Shown piece by piece: positions 32,319 through 41,007 of a stretch of 64,000 bases of DNA. The first letter of the stretch is position 1. Every line of letters starts with the position of its first letter. The stretch comes from Chitinophaga ginsengisoli (GTDB lineage Bacteria > Bacteroidota > Bacteroidia > Chitinophagales > Chitinophagaceae). Under the pieces are notes generated by a model. It did no database searches. It was not told the DNA's origin and worked only from the letters and a program-made list of their open reading frames with translations. The position numbers and the translations under genes are program-made. The stretch covers positions 124,001 to 188,000 of the forward strand of contig NZ_PYGK01000012.1 in assembly GCF_003014595.1 (NCBI RefSeq), in the 5' to 3' direction.

Positions 32319-33240
32319 GAGTCGATGTTTTAGCAATAAAACAATCTTCTATATCTGGCGTGATCTCTTCAATGCGAACACCCTGATGTCCTTTACTTTC
32401 CAGCCAGGATAATAATCCTGCCGGATGCTCCTTTCCTTCCTCTTTAAACGACAGATGCAACTTATCTCCCGCGGCATAACATAAGCTGATGCCTGCATAC
32501 TGCCTTGTATCCTTTAAGAGCAGGTGTACTTTCGGCGCTGTCAGCGCATACAACTTACCCGGATAAGCTTCGATGATTTTAGCCGGTGTGTTAATAGACA
32601 ATATCTGACCGTTCTGTATCAGCGCAATCCTTTCACAGAGGCTGGCCTCATCCATGTAAGGCGTAGATACCACTATCGTGATGCCTTCTGCCTTCAGGCG
32701 TTGCAGCATCTCCCAGAATTCCTTGCGGGACACGGCATCCACACCGGTAGTAGGTTCATCGAGGAATAGTACTTCCGGCCGGTGTATGAGTGCACAGCAA
32801 AGCGCCAGCTTCTGTTTCATACCACCCGACAATTTCCCTGCACGCCTGTTTTTGAAAGGAGCGATCTGCTCATAAATATCTTTGATCAGCGCATAGTTGG
32901 CCGCTACGGTAGTACCAAACAGCGTGGCAAAGAAATGCAGGTTCTCTTCTATCGTTAAGTCCTGGTAGAGCGAGAACTTTCCCGGCATATATCCCACGCA
33001 GCTGCGGATCTCATGGTAGTTTTTTACCACATCATATCCTGCTACGGTAGCACTTCCTTTATCTGACAACAGTAAGGTGGTCAGGATGCGGAAGATGGTG
33101 GATTTGCCCGCACCATCAGGACCTATCAATCCGAACAGCTCTCCTTTTTTTACTGAAAAGGATACATCCTGTAAAGCAGGTGGTCCTTCTTTGACATACG
33201 ACTTACTGATATGCTGCAGTATGACTGTATCCATGATCAA
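32311..33240 (-). CDS. ABC transporter ATP-binding protein (first ATPase of the efflux pump)
   Basis: The 309-residue protein has Walker A GPDGAGKST, signature LSGGMKQKLALCC and Walker B VLFLDEPTTGVD, followed by STPYMDEASLC. A C-terminal extension of about 85 residues follows the nucleotide domain. In E. coli YbhF the two ATPase halves are one polypeptide; here they are two overlapping genes. It overlaps the HlyD gene by 4 bases. Confidence 0.9.
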   Translation of the reverse strand: MIMDTVILQHISKSYVKEGPPALQDVSFSVKKGELFGLIGPDGAGKSTIFRILTTLLLSDKGSATVAGYDVVKNYHEIRSCVGYMPGKFSLYQDLTIEENLHFFATLFGTTVAANYALIKDIYEQIAPFKNRRAGKLSGGMKQKLALCCALIHRPEVLFLDEPTTGVDAVSRKEFWEMLQRLKAEGITIVVSTPYMDEASLCERIALIQNGQILSINTPAKIIEAYPGKLYALTAPKVHLLLKDTRQYAGISLCYAAGDKLHLSFKEEGKEHPAGLLSWLESKGHQGVRIEEITPDIEDCFIAKTSTHE

Positions 33241-34169
33241 TGGAATTGAGTGATAGCGAACATGCCTATTTTAAGATAACCATCATTGGGAACACGGATC
33301 TTGATGGCATACACCAGGTTCGCGCGTTCTTCTTTTGTCTGGATGGTTTTAGGCGTAAACTCTGACTTACTGGATACATAAGAGATCACGCCGGGATAGG
33401 TTTTATACTTCTTCTCCCCAGCATCGATCAATACCTTTACAGATTGTCCCAGTTTGATCTCCGGCAATTGTGTACCGGTGATATATGCTTTCAGCAGCAG
33501 CGTGTCTGTATCTGCTATTTTATACAACGCTTTCCCTATTACCGCCATCTCGCCCTGTAACGCATATCTTGCCAGCACGGTGCCTTTCACCGGATTCACA
33601 ATCACTCCCTTCCTGATCTCATCATCATAGCGGTCCAGCGATTTCTGCAAGGGACCTTTTTCACTCAGCACACTCCTGTTCCTGTCAGCAACACTGGTTT
33701 CATTGACGGTTAATTGCTGTCGTGTAACAACCAGCTGTTTCTGTAACTGGTCTACTGCTGCGTTGATATCATCCAGTTGCTTGGGTGTGGCCGCATCTGC
33801 CTTTACCAGGTTCTCTGTACGTTGTTGTTCATGCAGTAACTGCTTCAGCTGGGACTCCTGCACAGCCAGTTGTTTGCGTACCAATGCCAGTTGTGGCTGC
33901 GGATCTGTGGTCTTTTCCCTTAAAGCAGAGATAGTAGCTTCTGCCTGTTCTTTCTGGATGGTAAGTCCGTTGACGTCTATCTGTCCCACTACGGCGCCTT
34001 CACGCAGGGTGTCTCCTTCCTGTGCAGTAAATGACAGCAGCTGTCCGTTCTGCTGTGCAGACACGATCACTTCATCTGCTTCAAAGTTGCCCGAAGCATC
34101 TGCTTCCGTTTCCCTGCCGGAGCAGGCAGCCAGGAAGAAAAAGATCAGGGGAATTGATAAGTATTTCAT
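33237..34169 (-). CDS. HlyD-family membrane fusion lipoprotein
   Basis: The 310-residue protein starts with a lipoprotein signal (PLIFFFLAACSG, Cys16). It then has a biotinyl-lipoyl-like segment (VIVSAQQNGQLLSFTAQEGD), a long coiled coil (about 75-165) and the matching second lipoyl half (VIVNPVKGTVLARYALQGE). It bridges the ABC permeases and the outer-membrane TolC protein. Gene order tolC-hlyD-ATPase-ATPase-permease-permease matches YbhG-FSR-like pumps. Confidence 0.92.
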   Translation of the reverse strand: MKYLSIPLIFFFLAACSGRETEADASGNFEADEVIVSAQQNGQLLSFTAQEGDTLREGAVVGQIDVNGLTIQKEQAEATISALREKTTDPQPQLALVRKQLAVQESQLKQLLHEQQRTENLVKADAATPKQLDDINAAVDQLQKQLVVTRQQLTVNETSVADRNRSVLSEKGPLQKSLDRYDDEIRKGVIVNPVKGTVLARYALQGEMAVIGKALYKIADTDTLLLKAYITGTQLPEIKLGQSVKVLIDAGEKKYKTYPGVISYVSSKSEFTPKTIQTKEERANLVYAIKIRVPNDGYLKIGMFAITQFH

Positions 34170-34187
34170 ATATCAAACGACGATTTA

Positions 34188-35429
34188 TTAGTTACCGGAT
34201 GTGTTTCTGTTATTGTATTGTACCTGCAACAGCTGGATCTCATGCAGGATAAGGTTTTGTCTGGCCTGGCTTTCAGCGTTCACATGACTGATATAATCAT
34301 GCGAAGTGATCACCCCATTTTCCAGTTGTGCGACAGCAGCCTTCTTTACGGAAGTACGCAATGCGATGATCTCTTCATCCTGATGAATAAGGTCACTATA
34401 CTGGGCGGCTTCGATCTGCTGACGGGTCATGGTAAGTTTTGTATCGAACAGGAATGTCTCTTTGCGTACATCCACGTCCTGCTTACTGATGTGCAACAGC
34501 TGTTTGCTGTTCTTATTCGTATAAAGGCTGCCCAGTCCCCAGCTGAAGCGGATACCTCCCAGCGCATAGAAGCCGAATTCGTTACTTACAAAGTTCAGCG
34601 TAGGCCGTCCGTAACTACCCTGTACAAAGGCGCTGACCTTAGGCAGGTAGTTTACCTTCAGCTGCTTCTCCTGTACCTCATAACTGCGCTGCTGGTAGTC
34701 GTACAGGAGCAATTCCGGGCGACGGATCTCTGCAGGCATGGTGGTCGGCGCAGGTCTTGTGAGCAGGGCCTGATCATCCAGTGGCTGATTGATGAACAGC
34801 GCCAGTACCTGCAGGTAACCTTGTCTGCTGGCTCTTAGCTGCACACGCAGCTGCTCAGTATTCAATAATTCCGCCTTCAGTTCATCCAGGTTACTACGAA
34901 GAGCCGTACCATTGTTAACCGCTCCTTCGGTTTTGTGTATCCCGCTCCGGATGTCTTCCATCCGCAACTCGTTCTGCCGCAGTTGCTCGTCAATCAGCAG
35001 GATGCCGAAAAAGAGCTGACTTACCCTGTCCTTTATGTTGTACAGGTTCACCTCCAGTTGTTGCTGCTGAATGGCGGTATTGGCCTTACTCAGCTCTTTC
35101 TGATAATGGATATTCCCTCCATCGAAGAGGGTCTGCGATACTTCCGCCTGTACTTTATACTGGTCCTTACTTAATTGAGGAGCACCCGGGAAGGGGATCT
35201 CTACTACCTGCGACTGATACGTAGCCTGCCCGGAGAAGTTAAGCTGCGGCAGATATCCTTTGGCGGCATTCGCCACCGTATAATTGCCGGTCCGGCTGAT
35301 CAGCTCCCGCTGTTTGATCAGCGGATAGTTCTTTTGCGCCAGCTGGTAGCAATCCTCCAGTGTGAGGACTGTCTGCGCCATAAGGGGCGTAGTGCATAAC
35401 AGCATGGCCCATACGAGATACTTCATCAT
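34188..35429 (-). CDS. TolC-family outer-membrane efflux protein
   Basis: The 413-residue protein has a signal peptide (MMKYLVWAMLLCTTPLMAQ). LTLEDCYQLAQKNYPLIKQ and the internal duplication of long helices and strands are typical of TolC proteins. It is the first gene of the efflux operon, and a TetR-type palindrome lies 16 bases upstream of its start codon. The start codon ATG-ATG is ambiguous by one residue. Confidence 0.92.
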   Translation of the reverse strand: MMKYLVWAMLLCTTPLMAQTVLTLEDCYQLAQKNYPLIKQRELISRTGNYTVANAAKGYLPQLNFSGQATYQSQVVEIPFPGAPQLSKDQYKVQAEVSQTLFDGGNIHYQKELSKANTAIQQQQLEVNLYNIKDRVSQLFFGILLIDEQLRQNELRMEDIRSGIHKTEGAVNNGTALRSNLDELKAELLNTEQLRVQLRASRQGYLQVLALFINQPLDDQALLTRPAPTTMPAEIRRPELLLYDYQQRSYEVQEKQLKVNYLPKVSAFVQGSYGRPTLNFVSNEFGFYALGGIRFSWGLGSLYTNKNSKQLLHISKQDVDVRKETFLFDTKLTMTRQQIEAAQYSDLIHQDEEIIALRTSVKKAAVAQLENGVITSHDYISHVNAESQARQNLILHEIQLLQVQYNNRNTSGN

Positions 35430-35445
35430 TTGCTAACTATTTATT

Positions 35446-35461
35446 TTAACCATTTGGTTAA
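35446..35461. promoter_or_regulatory. TetR operator upstream of the efflux operon
   Basis: TTAACCATTTGGTTAA is a palindrome (arms TTAACCA/TGGTTAA) located 16 bases before the tolC start. The same 16 bases occur at 36105-36120 before the tetR gene. Confidence 0.85.
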
Positions 35462-35470
35462 TTACAGTTC

Positions 35471-35492
35471 AAAAAAAAGCCCTAAGGCTTTA
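35471..35492 (-). terminator. Intrinsic terminator overlapping the tetR stop codon
   Basis: On the minus strand AAAGCC-TTAG-GGCTTT is followed by a run of eight T residues. The tetR stop codon TAG lies in the loop of this hairpin, so termination happens right at the gene end, just before the tolC operator. Confidence 0.8.
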
Positions 35493-36090
35493 ACCAGGCG
35501 ATGATGACATCACCCACCAGTTTTTTACGTTCTTCCATCAGCAGATTAAACTGTACATTATCCTGCTGGAATACGCCCTGTATAAGGGGCCGCGCTACAA
35601 AGGGGAAGATGCACATGGAAACTATATTCATGAATAACTGCACCGGACTAACCTCCCTGATGAGCCCCTTTTTACCTGCTTCAATGATCTCTTTCATAAA
35701 GAGCATAATGTCTGGAAAGGCAGGCTGTGAGCTGATCCTCTTTACCATCATCTCCGGTTGCTGATTGATTTCATTCAGCACAAAGATGGGCAGATACGGC
35801 GTTTCAGCAATGTTGGCGATATAATTTTCCACCAACGTCCTGATCTTCTCTTCTAATGGCATAGGTCTGTTCAGGATAGCGCCCAACCGGCCTATTACTT
35901 TTGAGAATGCCTCATTAAATACAATTTCAAACAGCTTTTCCTTACTCCGGTAGTAATAATGCAACATGGCTTTGTTGATCCCCGCTTCATCTGCAATATC
36001 CTGCATACGGGCGCCGGCCAGGCCACGCTGTACAAAAATCTTCTTGGCTGCTTCTATGATCAATTCCTCTGTATTTCTTTCTTGTGCCAT
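35482..36090 (-). CDS. TetR/AcrR family repressor of the efflux operon
   Basis: The 202-residue protein has a TetR HTH at residues 10-55 (LIEAAKKIFVQRGLAGARM, then GINKAMLHYYYRSKEKLFE). The variable C-terminal domain would bind the inducer. The same palindrome lies before this gene and before tolC, which strongly suggests it represses both. The E. coli YbhGFSR pump is likewise controlled by a TetR-type protein (CecR). Specificity is unknown. Confidence 0.93.
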   Translation of the reverse strand: MAQERNTEELIIEAAKKIFVQRGLAGARMQDIADEAGINKAMLHYYYRSKEKLFEIVFNEAFSKVIGRLGAILNRPMPLEEKIRTLVENYIANIAETPYLPIFVLNEINQQPEMMVKRISSQPAFPDIMLFMKEIIEAGKKGLIREVSPVQLFMNIVSMCIFPFVARPLIQGVFQQDNVQFNLLMEERKKLVGDVIIAWLKP

Positions 36091-36103
36091 TTAAACTACT
36101 TGA

Positions 36104-36129
36104 TTTAACCATTTGGTTAAACAAAGGTA
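36104..36129 (-). promoter_or_regulatory. TetR auto-operator and -7 box
   Basis: The palindrome TTTAACCATTTGGTTAAA spans 36104-36121. Directly upstream on the minus strand TACCTTTG (36129-36122) is an exact TAnnTTTG box. The predicted transcription start (about 36117) lies in the operator, so a bound repressor would block it. Confidence 0.82.
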
Positions 36130-36165
36130 ATGGGTGCAGAACAATCAGCCAAATAAAAAATAAAA

Positions 36166-36435
36166 TCAGCTTAGCTGCCCGAAAAAGGAAGAGAGGTGTT
36201 TCATCATCTCTTTATTAATGGTTAACTGAACATTCCGGCCGGTCTTGTCATAAATGAGGAGCCCACTATCTACCAGGATCTTAATGTGGTGAGACACAGT
36301 GGGTTGAGACAAACCAGTAAGCTCTGTAATGTCACAGCATTGAATGGCGGATTGCCGGGACGCTGCCAGTATAATGGATAACCGGTGCTTATCAGCAATA
36401 GCATTCGCTGCTTTCTCTATCGTAACTGCATCCAT
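36166..36435 (-). CDS. ArsR family transcriptional regulator
   Basis: The 89-residue single-domain winged-helix protein has ADKHRLSIILAAS, CCDITELTGLSQPTVSHHIK (recognition helix) and LIYDKTGRNVQLTI (wing). There is a Cys-Cys pair at the start of the HTH but not the classic CVC metal site. The gene lies divergently from the second MocR gene, with about 145 bases between. Its target is not evident. Confidence 0.88.
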   Translation of the reverse strand: MDAVTIEKAANAIADKHRLSIILAASRQSAIQCCDITELTGLSQPTVSHHIKILVDSGLLIYDKTGRNVQLTINKEMMKHLSSFFGQLS

Positions 36436-36581
36436 TCTGTAAAAATAGATATTTTTCGATGTCTGCGAAAATCCCGACAGCCCTTAGCGGGCTCATACTA
36501 ATATTTATTTTTTCCATTAACAAAAATTAACAACCGTCTGGTGTAGCCTTGCGTATATCAAAGGATACCTTATTGCCAGCT

Positions 36582-38039
36582 ATGAAGAGTTACAGACATG
36601 TGCAGATCCAGCTGTTGTTTAACAGCAAAGAGCCTATATATCAACAGATCAAAGCGTATATCATCAATGAAATAATGCGGGGAAGGCTGCTACCAGGGGC
36701 TTTACTGCCAGGCTCACGTGTGCTGGCCCAGCAATTGAAAGTGAACAGGAATACGATTATTCTTGCCTATGACCAGCTTACCGCCGCAGGGTGGCTTACC
36801 TCTCATTATAAGAGCGGCACCCGGGTAAGCGATAGTATGCCGGCAGGACAGAAAGGACCACCGGGCCAGGAAACTCCTCCGAAGCCCTCCTTGCATATCC
36901 CTTTCCGTCATGTGAACATCTCCCTTTCTCCATCCAATCCCAGCGGTAATTACGATATCATATTTGACGATGGCCGTCCCGACCTGAACCTCATCCCTGT
37001 TGCCGAGATCAGCCGGGAATGCAAGCGACTGTTCCAGCAGGACAATCAGCGACAGATCTTCACGAATAATACCGACAGGGGAAATGAGCTGCTCTTGCAG
37101 GAAGTGAACACCATGCTGAATAATGACCGGGGACTGGCGGTGACTACGGAGAATATCTGCATTACCCATGGCATGCAGATGGCCTTATACCTGACAGCAC
37201 AGACCCTGCTATCGCGGGGTGATCATGTTGCCGTTGAGCATCCTGGTTACCAACCTGCCTGGCAGGCCTTTAACATAGCCGGGGCACAACTGCATTACAT
37301 CCCTTCCGGTCCGGAGGGGATCAATATTGAGAAACTGGAAGCATGCTGCCGCAGCACTCCTTTAAAGGCGCTGTATATTACACCACATCACCAGTACCCT
37401 ACTACTACCACGTTATCAGCAGAAAAGCGTGCGGATTTACTGGCATTAAGTAAACGATACAAGTTCGTGATTATTGAAGATGATTATGATCATGAGTATC
37501 ATTTCCATACACATCATATTCCGCTGGCGGGTATGGAGCATGTGGATAATATTATTTACATCGGATCGGTGATGCATACACTGCCGATCAGTTTTGTATG
37601 CGGACCGGCAGCCTTTATCAGCTCCCTGTCTGCATACCGTAGTGTAGTAAATCATGAAGGCGATCCTATCTTTCAACAAGCTATTGCCAATCTCATGGCG
37701 GCAGGCGATATCCGCAGGCATATCCATAATACCAGGTACGTATATATGAAAAGGCTGGAACTGGCCAACAGTATTATACATTCCATCTTTGCCGGACAGG
37801 CGCATTATACTCGTCCGCAGGGAGGACTGGCCATCTGGCTGCAATTACATAAACAGGTGGAAGCTGAACAGCTGCTCCGGAAAGTACAGTCTGCCGGTAT
37901 GAACATGGTCAATCCCCTCAGTTATTATACATCACAGCACAGCCACATCAGCGGTCTGAGACTGGGTTATGCTTCATTGGAAGAACCCATGATCATTAAG
38001 GGTTTGGGAAAACTGGCAAAAGTGATACAACAGTTATAA
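36582..38039 (+). CDS. MocR-like regulator with altered PLP-lysine site
   Basis: From the ATG at 36582 the product has 485 residues. The GntR HTH is in YQQIKAYIINEI and LPGSRVLAQQLKVNRNT. The aminotransferase-like domain keeps TPHHQYPTTTTLS, IIEDDYDHEYHF and RPQGGLAIWLQL. At the expected PLP-lysine site, where family members read GSFSK, this protein has GSVMHTLPI: His (about residue 332) replaces Lys and the nearby Arg is also lost. It may have lost PLP binding and become a pure binding or structural domain. The upstream TTG at 36549 is not favoured. Confidence 0.85.
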   Translation: MKSYRHVQIQLLFNSKEPIYQQIKAYIINEIMRGRLLPGALLPGSRVLAQQLKVNRNTIILAYDQLTAAGWLTSHYKSGTRVSDSMPAGQKGPPGQETPPKPSLHIPFRHVNISLSPSNPSGNYDIIFDDGRPDLNLIPVAEISRECKRLFQQDNQRQIFTNNTDRGNELLLQEVNTMLNNDRGLAVTTENICITHGMQMALYLTAQTLLSRGDHVAVEHPGYQPAWQAFNIAGAQLHYIPSGPEGINIEKLEACCRSTPLKALYITPHHQYPTTTTLSAEKRADLLALSKRYKFVIIEDDYDHEYHFHTHHIPLAGMEHVDNIIYIGSVMHTLPISFVCGPAAFISSLSAYRSVVNHEGDPIFQQAIANLMAAGDIRRHIHNTRYVYMKRLELANSIIHSIFAGQAHYTRPQGGLAIWLQLHKQVEAEQLLRKVQSAGMNMVNPLSYYTSQHSHISGLRLGYASLEEPMIIKGLGKLAKVIQQL

Positions 38040-38083
38040 ATATCCTCTATCGGATATTGATATGATATAGCTCTTTTCAATGG

Positions 38084-38698
38084 CTATGATAACGTAGAAT
38101 GATACAGACAATCTATCTGCAGTTCTGCTGATTCCAGCTTTCTTTGTAACAGGCGGCATCCGTGTTGTCTTTTCTTATTTCCTTCATAGTGGGCGCAGTT
38201 GTAGCACATACGCTGCATACCTCCTTTCTCATTACTCAGTCCGGCGATGATCGTATAAACAGACTGATAGAGATGCATTTTCTCCCGTGCAGGTTTTTTC
38301 CCTACAATAGCGTACAGTTCTTCTGTATACTTTTCAGCCTGCTCCAGCACTTCCTGGCCGGTATCGGTCAGGAGGAAGGAATAGCTACGCCTGTCTTTCA
38401 GGTCTTTCTCAATACGCAACAGCCCTTTGCTGACCAGCGCAGCAGCGGCATCACTGATAGTAGGACGGCTTAGTTGCAGTTCCATTGCGATGTAGGCTAC
38501 TTTATTAACTGCGTCAGTATGATGCCCGGTGAAAAGCAATATCTGTAATTGTAAGGGTGTGATTCCCAGGATCCTTGCCTGTTCCCACTGGATAGCTTTT
38601 AGCATGTCGCTGAGCCTTTGTAAGGATAATAACAACCGCGCATCCAGCGAGGTTAGTTGCTGCTCAGGACTAAACCCTGATGTTTTTTTCATTGTCAA
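38084..38698 (-). CDS. MarR family regulator with cysteine-rich C-terminal tail
   Basis: The 204-residue protein has a MarR winged-helix core (residues 25-140; LSRPTISDAAAALVSKGLL is the recognition part and KDLKDRRSYSFLLTDTG the wing). Beyond the normal MarR length is a tail with CYNCAHYEG, HGCRL and DCLYH. These four cysteines and nearby histidines could bind zinc or an iron-sulfur cluster. Targets are unknown. I recall similar tails in other Bacteroidota regulators, but could not verify this. Confidence 0.82.
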   Translation of the reverse strand: MTMKKTSGFSPEQQLTSLDARLLLSLQRLSDMLKAIQWEQARILGITPLQLQILLFTGHHTDAVNKVAYIAMELQLSRPTISDAAAALVSKGLLRIEKDLKDRRSYSFLLTDTGQEVLEQAEKYTEELYAIVGKKPAREKMHLYQSVYTIIAGLSNEKGGMQRMCYNCAHYEGNKKRQHGCRLLQRKLESAELQIDCLYHSTLS

Positions 38699-38974
38699 TG
38701 TAAAAAGGAGCGCAAAAATAGCGCGCCTTCATTACTTGTATAAGTACCAGATATTAGTTTTTTTTCAATATTCTGGCCCGGTTCCTCCGGTACGCTTTTT
38801 TGATTTATCTTTAGCGCATCAGCAACACCCCATTACATCACGATGATTTCACGCACTGTCACGAGCACGAGTATATATCAGGTATTTATACGTTTTATTT
38901 TCAGCAATTCTACCCGGCCCATTTCCGGTCCTATCTGGTAGCTTACATATTCAATCATCATAAAACCGCTATTT

Positions 38975-39484
38975 ATGGAGCATCGTAATTTTCTACGTTT
39001 CTTTTCTGCTGCCGTCCTCATAGCAGCACTTACAAAATGTACCCCTCATCATGAGCAGCAGAGAGACATTCCACTGGACAAGGCCAGGGCACTTGTACAT
39101 GTGATTTCGATCGATGAAGCCCGCAGCCTGCGTCAGGGTTTCCTTGTCGGCAGAAAAGAACTCCAGCGTAAATTACCCGGCAACTATCTTGATAGTGCAT
39201 TCAATATTCCGGAGGGGGAAACTTTTAACCGGGATGCCATTGCCGCTATACTTAATGCAAAAGGTGCACAAGGCCTCCGTATCTATATGGGTAAGGATGA
39301 AAAAGGCCAGGTAAGAATGGTATTGCTGCCGGTGGATTCTTCCGGTACCGACATTCTCACCACACTGGTATCCCGCGATAAAGCAGCCATTATACCGGGC
39401 ATTCAGCCAGCCAGAGCGTCATCTCTTGAACAGGCCATGGAAAGCGGTCAACGTTGTCCGCCACTCTGCAAAGCCAAACTATAA
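38975..39484 (+). CDS. Putative lipoprotein, unknown function
   Basis: The 169-residue protein has an N-terminal signal ending AALTKC, a possible lipobox with an unusual Lys before the Cys. The rest is soluble, with HVISIDEARSLRQGF and IYMGKDEKGQVRMVLLPVD, and ends with two cysteines (CPPLCKAKL). I recognise no family. It overlaps or abuts the start of the membrane protein at 39508 and the two-component genes after it, so it may belong to that unit. Confidence 0.65.
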   Translation: MEHRNFLRFFSAAVLIAALTKCTPHHEQQRDIPLDKARALVHVISIDEARSLRQGFLVGRKELQRKLPGNYLDSAFNIPEGETFNRDAIAAILNAKGAQGLRIYMGKDEKGQVRMVLLPVDSSGTDILTTLVSRDKAAIIPGIQPARASSLEQAMESGQRCPPLCKAKL

Positions 39485-39507
39485 TAACTGTTATCATCCT
39501 GTTCCTG

Positions 39508-40170
39508 ATGAATAATTTAGGCGCTTTTCTGGTGAGCCAGCTGGTGATAATTCCTTTAGTGATAGGGCTGATACGCTTTAACAGGACCGTTCCAAGCTTT
39601 CAGCCCTTTCTCCTGCTCCTCTCGCTGGCTTTCCTTTCAGAAACGATCAGTTTCATTTGTATCAGCGTACTGGAAACCAGCAATGCAGTTCCGTCGAACC
39701 TCTACGGACTGGCAGAGTCCATTGTGATCGTCTACCAGTTCTTTGTATGGGGCACCCTAAAACGAAAGCGGCTGCTTTTTATCGGATTGCTGTTCGGTTT
39801 TGCCGCTGTCTGGATCACTGAAAATATCATCTTCAATAAACTGGAAGCCTTCAGTCCCTATTTCCGCGTCACCTATGCTTTTGCCACCGTGCTGCTCAGC
39901 ATCAATGAGATCAACTACCTCATCGTAAAAGACAACAAATCCCTCTTCCGGAATGCACGATTCCTCGTCTGCCTGGGCTTTATCATCATCTTCATCTACC
40001 AGATCATCTATGAGGCATCGCTGTTCATCGGGTCAGACACTGTGCTGTCGTTACGGATCATTTTTATGTTTAATTATATCAACGCTTTTGTAAATTTGAT
40101 CTATGCTATAGCAGTTTTATGCATACCTGTTAAATCATCCTACTACTTTAACAAACATTTTGATGCATAG
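39508..40170 (+). CDS. Multi-spanning membrane protein ahead of a sensor kinase
   Basis: The 220-residue product has about seven hydrophobic segments and short polar loops, e.g. FLVSQLVIIPLVIGLI and IIMFNYINAFVNLIY-like helices at the C-terminus. No family is recognised. It is 38 bases upstream of the histidine kinase gene on the same strand, so it could serve as a sensor or partner for that kinase, which has only one membrane helix. The TTG start upstream would overlap the lipoprotein gene; the ATG at 39508 is preferred. Confidence 0.72.
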   Translation: MNNLGAFLVSQLVIIPLVIGLIRFNRTVPSFQPFLLLLSLAFLSETISFICISVLETSNAVPSNLYGLAESIVIVYQFFVWGTLKRKRLLFIGLLFGFAAVWITENIIFNKLEAFSPYFRVTYAFATVLLSINEINYLIVKDNKSLFRNARFLVCLGFIIIFIYQIIYEASLFIGSDTVLSLRIIFMFNYINAFVNLIYAIAVLCIPVKSSYYFNKHFDA

Positions 40171-40208
40171 CATACCGGCAACCTGATGCCTCAAAATGAT
40201 AATACCCC

Positions 40209-40949
40209 ATGGACGATAAAATATTCTATATCACGATATTTATTTCAGTGCTGATAGCGGTCATTATCCTCTTCTTCGTGGTATCTATCGTATTATATCA
40301 CCGCCGTTACATACAGCTGCAGCGGGAGCGTATTACAGCTGAGATCACCATCCTGGAGAATGAGCGGAAAAGGATCGCAGCAGACCTGCACGACAGTATG
40401 GGGCCCTTACTGTCAACCATCAAACTGAACATTCATAGTATTGCCGTTGCCGATGAACGGGACCAGCAGGTCATCGCAAAATCGTCCAGATACATTGATG
40501 AAGTGATCCGTGGTCTCCGGCAGATCTCGCACAATCTCCTGCCCGCCACACTGGAACGCAAAGGACTGACGGAAGCACTGCGTGAATTCATCAGACAGTT
40601 ATCCGATAAACAGCCCCTGGAAATAAAGTTCCATACCTCCGGAAAGATCGATATTCGGCCCGAAAAAGAGATCCATATTTTCCGCATCATCCAGGAGATC
40701 GCCCACAACACGCTGAAGCATGCAAAAGCCACACAGCTGCAGATCGCACTCACCAGGGAACATGGCTTTTACCTGATATTGATCAAAGAGAACGGGATCG
40801 GATTTGATGTCAAAAAAGCCAGAACTGAATCGTCCGGACTGGGAATGAAAAGCCTGGACATCCGTACAGACATCCTGGGCGGCTCCTTATCCATTGATTC
40901 CGTGCCGGGCCAGGGCACCAACTATTTCGTAAAAATTCCCGAGGGATAA
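40209..40949 (+). CDS. NarL-type sensor histidine kinase
   Basis: The 246-residue protein has one membrane helix (residues 7-30), a short coiled coil and a HisKA_3 dimerisation domain with phospho-acceptor His61 in RIAADLHDSMG. The HATPase domain has the N-box EIAHNTLKHA (Asn167) and SSGLGMKSL. The G1 box reads KENGIGFD: Glu194 replaces the usual Asp. The family senses through other modules; here the preceding membrane protein may help. The response regulator follows 58 bases later. Confidence 0.92.
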   Translation: MDDKIFYITIFISVLIAVIILFFVVSIVLYHRRYIQLQRERITAEITILENERKRIAADLHDSMGPLLSTIKLNIHSIAVADERDQQVIAKSSRYIDEVIRGLRQISHNLLPATLERKGLTEALREFIRQLSDKQPLEIKFHTSGKIDIRPEKEIHIFRIIQEIAHNTLKHAKATQLQIALTREHGFYLILIKENGIGFDVKKARTESSGLGMKSLDIRTDILGGSLSIDSVPGQGTNYFVKIPEG

Positions 40950-41007
40950 TGTAACTTTATTGCTGAAATCTCAGAGAGACAACTCCATACCCCAATTCTT
41001 ACATTCA

